From NCBI RefSeq assembly GCF_000471905.2, contig NW_006499997.1, forward strand, positions 4,559,172 to 4,623,171: a DNA stretch of 64,000 nucleotides, read 5' to 3'. Every line of letters begins with the position of its first letter. Position 1 is the first letter of the stretch. The notes beneath the pieces are model-generated. The model was not told the origin of the DNA, did no database searches, and saw only the letters and a list, made by a program, of their open reading frames with translations. Shown in pieces: positions 55,595 through 64,000 of this stretch. This stretch comes from Amborella trichopoda. Taxonomy: Eukaryota > Streptophyta > Magnoliopsida > Amborellales > Amborellaceae. Made by a program: the position numbers and the translations under genes.

Positions 55595-55599
55595 CTCTT
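55595..55599 (+). repeat. Target-site duplication CTCTT, left copy
   Basis: Directly before the TG of the nested LTR; identical to 59008-59012 directly after its CA. Confidence 0.85.
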
Positions 55600-56903
55600 T
55601 GTTTGAACGTATTTTTCAGCACCTTGGTCCCTGGTAGGAAACAGGTCAATAAAGCCTACAAAACAGTAGAGATTCCCGACAGTCTCAGAATAGCCCCATA
55701 ACAGGTTAGGGTCTTCATCAACACTTCAAATGACCACCTACCGAGTTTCATCATAATCAGATATGTCTAAGGTCGTGAATATAAAGAAACAATTTCAGTA
55801 AAATCCGTCTCTTGCACCTTGAAATGGACCTCGTAACTAGAGCTACACTTTGGTGCGTCAAACAGCTATGGGACCACTGCCATTAGATCCGATACGGTTG
55901 AAAACACTTATGGGTTAAGTTTCGACTTAATCGAGCACTCTAAGACAAAGTTATGGGTAAAAGACTAAAAGGGGTAGGCAGCACACTATTCCCGTGTGGC
56001 CTCACTGCACCAAGACACCATTAAAGGTGGTTGTTTTTACAGTCACATGAAGTCACTTTCGGGGCCTATATCTCACTCGTTTCAAGTCGGATCACTCTCA
56101 AATTTGGTGAACGTGTTCCTCTCATCAAGACGAGCAATTCGATATGTGGTACGTCCCTTGCCGACGCTCGAGCAAAGAGAAAAACTAAATGAAAGTCATT
56201 GATCCGTGAAGGCAGTTGCAAAAAATTCAGTATCAGCATGCCTCTTTCGAACAACCAATTCAAGATGCTCCCATACCCGATCGACACGAAACCAATTACA
56301 TTATATGCGTGAGGTCCGAGGTCATGTCTGGTCCGAACCTCACGCACAATGAACAGTTGGATTTCACACACGAAAGCGTCAAAGCTGCTATAAATTACGG
56401 CCACTGGACTTCAAGATTCCAGCCAAAATGCAAGACGATAAAATCTTCATTCAGACACGAAATCAAGCTACGTTCATCGCAACATGATCGTGACGGCATG
56501 CTCAGTGTGATTCAATGAAGAAATCATGAAGAAATATTAAGGAACGAGCACACAATCGATCCGAAGTTTTCAAGATTCATCCAAGATTCAAGTCTCATGA
56601 TCATGCTTCAAAAACATGATTCATGGCTCGAAGTTGGTATCAAAAGGATCGTCATGTCGAGCCCTATAATAAAACAATAATCTTTCGATCAAACGGGCAT
56701 CAGAATGACCTCAGGTCAGCTACGAAAGATCACGCAAGTTCTGGGGCAGCATCAGGGTTTGTTATGGAATTCCACACATTGTTAAGCAAGAGCAAAACAG
56801 TCCTTTTGCACCCATTTTTAGAATTTCTTTAAATTCAATTAAATTGTAATTATCTTCAATTTTAGCTAGTTTTTGGACGTACGCCGATGTTTTAGCCCAA
56901 TTC

Positions 56904-56911
56904 TATATAAA
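56904..56911 (+). promoter_or_regulatory. TATA box of the T solo LTR
   Basis: TATATAAA after GCCCAATTC, about 1.3 kb into the LTR; AATAAAATTTCC follows about 55 bases later. Same layout as at 32344. Confidence 0.65.
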
Positions 56912-57229
56912 CATGCAAAGCTCAATTGTAACGACCTTCAATTCAATTTTGTATTGATTGAATAAAATTTCCATTCCTACTTGAGTTTGTGAGTGCATCT
57001 TGGAGAGGGAGAGAGGAGAGAAGAAAAGGGTTGGTACCCTTCGGGGGCAGGTAACTTTCTCTCTCCTTCCCTCTTTCTTTCTCCTCCTCTCTTTCTCTCT
57101 CCTTCCCTCTTTCTCTTTCCTCCTCTCTTTCTCTCTCCTCCCCTCTTTCTCTCTCCTCTCATCTCATCTCGATCTCTATCTCGTTTTCTCTCCTCCTCTC
57201 TTCTCATCTCTATCTCCATTTTCCTCTTC

Positions 57230-58570
57230 TAATGCAAACAACGAGGCCCAGCGCCGATTGGTTTTCTCCTTTTGTCACAACTGACGAGGCTTAGCCCCGG
57301 TTGGTTTTTCCTTCCTCTGTCAATCAACGAAACCTAACGCAGACTAGTTTTCTCTCTCCTTCTATCTGTCATTCGATGAAGCCTAGTGTCAACTGATCTT
57401 CTCTCTCTTCTGCTCTCTTCTTCCTCTGTTAGTAGGTGAAACCTAACATCGAACGATTTTCTCTCTCCTTCTATCTGTCAGTCGACGAAGCCTAGTACTG
57501 ACTGATCTTCTCTTTCCTCTTCTATCAGTCGGTGAAACCTAATACCGTCTAGTTTTCTCTCTCCTCTCCTGTCAGTCGATGAAGCCTGGCACAAACTGAT
57601 CTTCTCTCTCTTTTGTTCGCTCATTCCTTTGTCAGTCGGTAAAACCTAGCACTTATTGATTTTCTCTCTCCTTCTGTCTATCAATCAGTGAAACCTAGTG
57701 CCGACTGGTCCTCTCTCTCATCTTCTGTCAATCTATGAAGCCTAGAGCTGACTGATCTTCTCTCTCTTCTGCTCTCTCCTTCCTCTATTAGTCGACAAAA
57801 CTTAGCACCAACTGATTTTCTCTCTCCTTCTATACTTCAGTCGATGAAGTCTGACGCTGACTGGTCTTCTCTCTCCTCTTCTGTCAACCAGTGAAACCTA
57901 ACACCGACTAATTTTCTCTCTCCTCTCTTGTTAATCAGTGAAGCCTAACGCCGACTGGTTTTCTTTCTCTTCAGCTCTCTCCTTCCTCTGTCAGTCGGTG
58001 AAAACTAGCATCAACTGGTTTTCTCTCTCCTTTCGTCTATAAGTTGGTAAAGCCTAGCACTGACTGGTCTTCTCTCTCCACTTCTATCAGTCGATGAAAC
58101 CTAGCACCGATTGGTCTTCTCTCTCCTCTTCTATCAGTCGTTGAAACCTAATGTCGGTTGGTCTTCTCTTTCCTTTTCTATTAATCGATGAAACCTAACA
58201 TTGACTGATTTTCTCTCTCTTCTTCTATCAGTCAATGAAGCCTAGCACCTACTAGTCTTCTCTTTCTCCTTCTGTCAGTCGACGAGACCTAGCACCGATT
58301 GATTTTCTCTCCTTTCCCTGTCAGTCGACGAGACCTAGCGCTGACTGATTTTCTCTCCCTTCCCTTGTCAACCGGCATGACCTAACGCCGACTAAATTTC
58401 TCTCTCTTCCCCTATCAGTCGGTGAGACCTAGCACCGACTGGTTTTCTCCATCTTCGTCTATCAGTCAGTAAGACCTAGTATCGATTGGTTTTCTCTCTC
58501 TTCTTCTGTTAGTCAGTGAAGCCTAGCACCGACTGGTTTTCTCTCTCTTCCTTCTAAACACAGTTGGCAA
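57230..58570 (+). repeat. Hairpin-module array, type 1, about 27 units
   Basis: Units of 45-55 bp with core CAGTCGGTGAAACCTAGCAC plus CGACTGG in TTTTCTCTCTCCTTCTGT spacer. The best unit, near 58426-58450, has a perfect 8-bp stem. Most units carry several C-to-T changes, so pairing is often reduced to 5-7 bp with G-T wobbles. Confidence 0.9.
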
Positions 58571-59007
58571 TGCTTAACCCCGACTGCACCTTCTTTCCCT
58601 CTCTCCTCTTTAATCTCTCATCTTTCATACTCTTCTCTTCCTTCCTTCTCCCTCCTTTCTTTCCCGTATTCTCTTCTTATTCTCTCCTTATAGCTTTAAT
58701 TTTACTACTCCTTAGTTCGACTAAGAGTGATTGAGATTAGCCTCTCATGGTAGTCCTGTCGTCTAGTCGTAATGTTGTTGTGCCAAGGTTACTTGGCCCC
58801 TGTTATTGCCACGACAGACTGACCATCGTATCTAGCTAGTCCCACCTTTAAATTCCTCTCTCGCCGATTGGTAACACCTGCCCCCGTCTACGAATGAGGT
58901 TCTCTAGAGAGCGATCTAAAAAACGTCCCAAGTCCTCCTTAGAAACCCGAGACGTGTGCTGCCCGATCCCAAAAGGATCCGGAGGGAGAGATCAAGGCAC
59001 CTAACCA

Positions 59008-59012
59008 CTCTT
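59008..59012 (+). repeat. Target-site duplication CTCTT, right copy
   Basis: Follows the terminal CA of the solo LTR and matches 55595-55599. Confidence 0.85.
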
Positions 59013-59771
59013 CTCTCTTCTTTTCTCTCTTCTTATTTCTCTTCTTTGTCTTTCTTCTTCTTCTTCCCCTCTCATTTGACCAAGGAACAAGTCTAGCATT
59101 ATCACGGTAGTCTCGCTGTCGAGCAGTACTACCACCATGCCGGTCTAAGTTACCATGCCCATCTTGCTGCCACGTCGAACTACCCGTTGTGTCAGGCTGG
59201 TCAGTGTTGGTATTCTATCGTCGAGTAGTATTGTCGTCGTGTCGATCTTGTTACTGTGCCCATATTGCTACCACATCAGGTCAATCATCATGCCAATCTT
59301 GCCACTGTGCTAAGCTAGTCATCCGGTCAAATGTCTCTTTCTTTGCTTCTTCCTTCTCTCTTCTTCCTTCTCCCAACCCTCATCTCATCATTTCTTCTCT
59401 TTTCTCCTTTGAATGTGCACGCCTTGTGCACATTCACTCAAAGAAAAGGTGGGGTCCCTTGGCTCACTTATCATGTAAAATTAACCATGTTGTGTGATTG
59501 TAAAAACAGGAGAATACAAGTCAAGGGAGGCGATTCCGAACCAGTTGTAGGACTGGCTTTCTTCGTGATCTAAAAGGGTGCCCACACGAGCCAGCCCGAG
59601 TAAGTCCCAAACCCACCTTAAATTCCTCTCTCATCCGTTGATATACATATCCTTGCTCCTGAATAAGATTCCTAAGAGAGCGATGTCAAAGTCTCGGGTT
59701 CCCCCAAAACTTGAGAAGCGTGCTGCCAGATCATCTGGATCCGAAGGGCGAGATCGAGGCATCTAATCAGC

Positions 59772-59791
59772 TTGGCGACTCCACTAGGGAC
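59772..59791 (+). other. Primer binding site of T-B
   Basis: TTGGCGACTCCACTAGGGAC, two bases after the LTR end and one base different from the T-G site. TGGCGACTCC is complementary to the 3' end of plant tRNA-Arg. Confidence 0.82.
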
Positions 59792-59861
59792 TTAATACCC
59801 GCTCTTCGGATCATCCTTGTTTGTCTAGTTTCTCCTTTGTTTTTCTATTTTCACACACCAC

Positions 59862-61548
59862 ATGGCTTCTGGGTTCTTTAACCCGTTTATTCGAATCGGG
59901 GATTTTTCGATCCCCGCATTCGCGAACTTCCCTGGGGAATAAGTTCCCCAAACCACGATCCCAAGACTGTCAAGAACCGGTCCTCACACGGTCCCAAGAC
60001 TGTCAAGAACCGGTCCTCACACGGTCCATATATAAGACTCGAGTCCAGTCGAGGCATGCTGACCCCTTGCTGACCGATTTGCCACGTGTGACCCCTCAAG
60101 CTCGGAAGCCCTCAACTGCAACTAAGGCTGACCTCCCTGGAGAAACGGTCAACGTAATGGTTGTAAACGAACCAAATGACTCTCAGGAAAAGCGCATAAG
60201 TAAATTCGAAGACATGGTGCACGCAATGATGGAGAAGATTGATCGCATAGATGCCGCGCTACACTCGGCTAACCATAAGGTCAACTCCCATCACTTAGAT
60301 GATGCACCTCCAAGGCAGGCTCTTACCTCTGTCTCACATGACTATTTTGTCCCTTACCCCGTCTCACAGGCAGACATCGATGCTATGGTAACTCATAGCC
60401 TAAAGAACAAGCAGATCTCAAGTATGCAGGGCACAACGCTTTATCAAAATCCATACCCTTCATATATTGATCAGGTGTCGTTTCCCTCAGACTACAAGAA
60501 AGGGAAGTTTCCCCTGTTCAATGGTACCACATCCTCGCACCAGCATATCGCTCACTTCCAAGCAACAGCTGATGGGAGGCTCCTACTTCGTCAGTTCGTT
60601 GAAACTCTTGATGGCCAAGGTTTTTAGTGGTATGCTCGACTTCCCCCAAACTCAGTACGTACTTGGGAGGAAATGGAGAAACTATTCCACCAACGCTTCT
60701 ATGAGGTTGAGAGAGAGGTTCAAACCATCGAGCTTCTCACCTTGACTCAAGATCCTGATGAAACCGTAGATCAATTCATAGCAAGGTGGAGAGATTTGGC
60801 CTCTCGCCATCCCAATCCCATGCTTGAGAAGGAAGTAGTTCAGACCTGTGTACGAAACCTGCGACCTGAGATCACTCTGCATGTCGAGGCCTCCAACCCG
60901 ACCTCCATGTCAGAGCTGATCTCTATGTCAGTTTGCATAGAGAGTCTGTCACACCATCACGGTGGGTCACAACATCAATCCTCAAGCTTGGGAAACAATC
61001 GGGGCAACAATATTTCTCTGGCCTACGCCCGGGGCAACCAATAAAAAGGGATCATCAATGCAGCTGTTACCATCAGTGATCCAAAGAAGGCTGCCTCTCA
61101 GACTTTGAATCTCTTCAAAGGGGTAAGCACAACAAAGACAACAACTCAGACAGGCAAACAGCAGTCGTCATACAACTGGGTACCCCCACTTGTAAACATT
61201 AACCGAGATGACTATTGGACCAGACATCAGAACAAGGTTTATCCTTTTGAAAAGGAATGGGTTCTTGCACTTCTCCGACTATTGCTGGAACAAAACATGA
61301 TTGAGCTGCCCGAGAGCAAGTTCCTTGGTCAAGCTGGTCTCGATATGCATGTAAGATACTGTGCTTATCATCGAATGGTAAACCGCTCCACAGAAGAATG
61401 TTACACACTAAAAGACCTCATCGAGGCTCTGATCCAAAAGGGTCAGATCAAGCTCGAAGAACTTAAGAAAGCATTCGGGGCAGCAGAAGTGTCCCATCCA
61501 ATGACTGTTCAAGAGGAAGATGAGGCACTTAGCATCCTTCACGTCTAG
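59862..61548 (+). pseudogene. Gag of T-B, broken
   Basis: It starts MASGFFNPFIRIGDFSIPAF at 59862, the start shared with T-G and T-F, with a stop after 26 codons (59940-59942). It continues in another frame: a doubled 11-residue segment SQDCQEPVLTR, DLPGETVNVMVVNEPNDSQE and FEDMVHAMMEKIDRIDAAL. The retrotransposon gag (capsid) domain is FPLFNGTTSSHQHIAHF, LRQFVETLDGQGF, a TAG (60627-60629), WYARLPPNSVRTWEEMEKLF and TVDQFIARWRDLASRHPN. After a stop come a Zn-binding-like CAYHRMVNRSTEECYTLKDL and IEALIQKGQIKLEEL. It would form the particle and bind RNA. Confidence 0.9.
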
Positions 61549-62900
61549 TTTGCCATGATGCTTCAAGAAGGCCTCATCACGCCAAGGGTCTCTGATGTCC
61601 ATATCATCTGATATCGGGGCTTGACCTGAGCGAATGCTCTGACTTCCACAAGCTATTAGCAAATAAAATGTAGAGAGGCCAAAAAGTTGGTGACGTTCCA
61701 AACAGAGATCCCCAAATATCTCCTCCACTGGTACAAGAGGACCCCTTGACTCAAGATCCTGAAAATGATAATTTGGACCCTCTTCTAGCCTTGTTTAAAG
61801 CAATGCTCCAACAAGGGCTCGTCACTCCTAAGTCGGCAACGCAGCCCAAACACCTTGCCCAGGGGACCAAGAATCACTAGTGCCCGTACCATCAGATATG
61901 GGGCCATGAGCTGAACGAATGTTATGGGTTCAAAGCTGTCGTTCGAAAAAAGTCCAGGCAGGTCACATTGCTTATGTTGAACACCCACAAGTCAATACTT
62001 TCACCAGGAGGGTGTTCCAATACAAGACTCCCATGATGGAGCCTCTGATCCTACTGAACCCTCGACTTCCCAACCATGGAAAGTCCATCAACAAGCTCAA
62101 GTCTTTAAAACGAGAAGCGATTCGTGAAGCTAAGGATGTTCATAAACCTAGCAAGACAGACCAAGCACCTCGAAAGGTGACTAGAAGAAGACAAGTACCA
62201 AGGGCTACTCACCGGAAGAACAAGGTTCCTGAGCCACCGGTCGAGCCAGAATTCCTCAGGCCTCTTCCTCCCTTGCCGACTTTAAAAGACTTCAGCATGG
62301 TAGTCACCGACTTCATTCCTTCATCTCATCAAGAGGATACCCCTGAGTCATCTCTTACGCGGGGCACGTCCAATGAGGGTGACGACGTTAAAAACACTCC
62401 CCAACGGTTGAAGCAAGGGAAAGACCTAAAAGACTCCATGCACACTTCCAGTTCTAATGATGACATAAAAAGCTGCCCAGATCAGTCCAATGAGCGGAAC
62501 GGCCTTAAAAGTCCCTCACCTACTGACCCTTCTCCTTGTTCCTCTTATTCTTCTTCCCATCCCTCCTCTTCTATGTCTCTTGCAGGTACATCCTTGAAAT
62601 GTTCAGACTTTGAGGCTCTTGACATAGAGCTTGAAGGAACCAATATAAGCAGGAAGAACCACAGACGACTGAAAAAGACGTTGGTCTAAGCAGCTGGATT
62701 CTTAACAATTGCTGATGCCTTAGCAACTCGAGCTAAGTCAGAGCCATCCTCTTTTACCGGGAAGCACAAGAAGTCAAAGTCAAAGAAACCCCAGTGGCCT
62801 CCTGAGCCTGATTTTGATCAGAGACTGAGAGAATCAAGGGTGCAGAGCTTCTATTCTCAGGAAGCTTGCCACATGGTGTAAATCTCAAAAGCATCACCTA
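61549..62900 (+). pseudogene. Gag tail of T-B with repeated Zn-knuckle-like modules
   Basis: Two further modules of the CAYH...CY.LK type follow the one in gag: a decayed one at 61555-61660 (MLQEGLITPRVSDVHII) and a clearer one at 61795-61960 (MLQQGLVTPKSATQPKHLAQ, then CPYHQIWGHELNECYGFK). Then comes a basic and Ser/Pro-rich linker (61980-62689: HRKNKVPEPPVEPEFLRPLP and SCSSYSSSHPSSS-like) and KHKKSKSKKPQWPPEPDFDQ, RESRVQSFYSQEACHM. It matches 6655-7270 in T-A. Stops near 61548, 61612, 61880, 62688 and 62880. Confidence 0.75.
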
Positions 62901-64000
62901 GCACGGGGAAAATGAGCCTGAGATTGGGAAAAATGTTGCAACCTCCACCGCAAAAGCCAGTTATCGCGAAGCTCCCTAGTCTGCCACTTCACCCTTGCCA
63001 AAATACCTCACACAATTTACACATCCTCCAACTTGCTGGGCTCCTTCTTGGCCCAAATTCCTCAATCAATTTACCCATCCTTCAATTCCCTGGGATGCCG
63101 CTGGTCTACCCAGCCATCTCCCAAGCCTCAACCTCAAATATCCACTCAGACTACCCAAACCAAGCCGGTTACGTAATTAAGCTAGCCAGTAGCCCAAAAT
63201 AGACCTCCTCAACATAAACGTGCTCCTCAACCCATTATACCACCCAAACCAATGGCAAGACCGGGAGCACAAAAGGCAGACGAGGAAAAGGTGAAGTATT
63301 ATGTGATAAGGTGCCTAAGGAAGCTTCCAGCCCTTCTCAGCATCTATGATGCACTCATGCTCTCAAGGGATTACCGTATAGCTCTAGTTCAGGCTCTCTC
63401 CAATCCAGAGGTGTACGTGACCTAAGTGGAACCCATTGAGGTGGACCCATCAATCTTGAGCAGATGATGGCAAGCACATTCTCAAAGGATGATTTACAAT
63501 TGAGAGAAAAATTTCACAACCGCCCTCTCTTTGTGACTGGTGAGTTACATGCATGCTCCATCAACCGAATTATGTTGAATGGAGGGTCAGCAGTCAACCT
63601 CAACCCAAGGAGAATCCTCACTCGTTTGGGATTAGGGTCTGAGGATCTCACTCCAACTCATATCATAGTCCAGGGGTTCAACCAATCTGGAGAGAAGCTG
63701 ACTGGCACCGTCCACCTTCGTCTTAAGATTGGTGAATTAAATGATTATGCCCAATTTCATGTGATCGACACCAACACATCTTACAACATCCTTCTCAGTC
63801 TCATGTGGCTCCTTGATTAGGAGGTGGTTCCATCTACATTGCATCAGTGCTTCAAGTATAGTCGAGATGGGAGACAATATACAGTCTATGCTGATAGAAG
63901 ACTGTTTCCTGCAGCCAAAACTCGCTATGTTATTGCCAAGTACTACTTCACAGATTCAGTGTAACCCCAAAAGTCAAATGATGGTGATCCGGAGTCGGCA
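62901..64000 (+). pseudogene. Protease region of T-B, broken, runs off the window
   Basis: A Pro-rich stretch (62912-63202), then KADEEKVKYYVIRCLRKLPA and LLSIYDALMLSRDYRIALVQ, a stop near 63423, then MASTFSKDDLQLREKFHNRP, LFVTGELHACSINRIMLNGG and SAVNLNPRRILTRLGLG. This is the aspartic protease; its active-site Asp (usual form LIDGGSA) reads Asn (63578-63580). IVQGFNQSGEKLTGTVHLRL and FHVIDTNTSYNILLSLMWLL (the second strand, usually NILLGRPWL) complete the fold. A stop at 63818, then CFKYSRDGRQYTVYADRRLF continues toward RT beyond the window. Confidence 0.85.

Larger units (their letters stand above)
55600..59007 (+). mobile_element. T-family solo LTR, 3,408 bp
   Basis: It starts TGTTTGAACGTATTTTTCAG and ends GGCACCTAACCA, flanked by CTCTT on both sides. 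U3 with TATA box (56904-56911), AATAAAATTTCC, pyrimidine tract, a type 1 hairpin array of about 27 units (57230-58570), and end block. No PBS, PPT or coding, so it is a solo LTR. It is inserted in the pyrimidine tract of the T-B LTR, which gives its relative age: younger than T-B. Confidence 0.92.
52436..59769 (+). repeat. 5' LTR of T-B, about 3.9 kb without the nested LTR
   Basis: It starts TGTTTGAAGACATTTTTCAG and ends GAGGCATCTAATCA, with the PBS two bases later. U3 (52436-53950) is followed by AATAAAGTTTG (54031), a pyrimidine tract, a type 3 hairpin array (54260-54910), more pyrimidine, a middle block (55150-55320), and a short type 2 array (55330-55490). The nested solo LTR is at 55600-59007; after it come the rest of the pyrimidine tract and the end block (59060-59769). 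GAGAG at 52431-52435 is the candidate target copy. Confidence 0.88.

Noticed and set aside
57230-58570. CRISPR-like or tRNA-like repeats
   Set aside because: Cores are regular but the spacers are all similar CT-rich DNA; no tRNA fold or anticodon arm.

Overview
This is a window of plant nuclear DNA made almost entirely of decayed, nested LTR retrotransposons. I see no intact host gene, rRNA, tRNA or CRISPR array. A land plant, very probably an angiosperm, is indicated by three things. There is a Ty3/gypsy chromovirus with an integrase-linked chromodomain. There are two families with Tat-clade pol, meaning a second RNase H between the usual RNase H and the integrase. There is also a plant mobile domain pseudogene. 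The species cannot be told from the sequence. Family names used below are mine.

Family C is a chromovirus, with LTR ends TGTGACGACA at 1-5514. A related solo LTR starting TGTAACAATCC lies at 12807-14599. Family T is Tat-like: its LTR starts TGTTTGAA and ends CTAACCA or similar, its PBS TTGGCGACTCCACT matches tRNA-Arg, its gag begins MASGFFNPFIRI, and its 3' UTR runs to several kb. Family R is also Tat-like: its LTR starts TGTTGACACCC, its PBS is TTTGGCACCCACCGTGGGGC, and its PPT is AAAAGAGGGGCAAC.

Layout. 1-5514: minus-strand C element that has lost gag, inserted into a T LTR. 5515-19943: T element A, with 5' LTR remnant, gag tail, RT, RNase H, second RNase H, integrase, long 3' UTR broken by a C-type solo LTR, and 3' LTR. 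19949-22262: R 3' end. 22263-23085: patchwork of T leader and U3. 23086-30310: T element C, 3' UTR and 3' LTR. 30316-31054: minus T LTR piece. 31055-32705: plus T LTR, cut short. 32706-40797: R element A, pol, 3' UTR and 3' LTR. 40798-44077: minus T element G, gag start, PBS and LTR. 44078-46379: minus T 3' UTR. 46380-47945: plant mobile domain pseudogene. 47946-49558: R element C, 5' LTR, PBS and leader. 49559-52435: minus T element F, gag start, PBS and LTR. 52436-64000: T element B, 5' LTR carrying a nested T solo LTR (55600-59007, TSD CTCTT), then PBS, gag and protease running off the window.

The most unusual theme lies in the non-coding parts. All three families carry many short inverted repeats (hairpin modules). 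In T LTRs they form arrays spaced by pyrimidine-rich DNA. The stem sequence differs between arrays, and even between units of one array, while the two arms still pair. The same paired arm replacement is visible in the minisatellite of the C-type solo LTR and in a stem-loop about 110 bases from the 3' end of R LTRs. Several T and C insertions sit inside these arrays.

Decay is advanced. Every pol has stops and frameshifts. Five catalytic aspartates now read Asn, each explainable by one G-to-A change, as expected from deamination of methylated cytosine in silenced elements.
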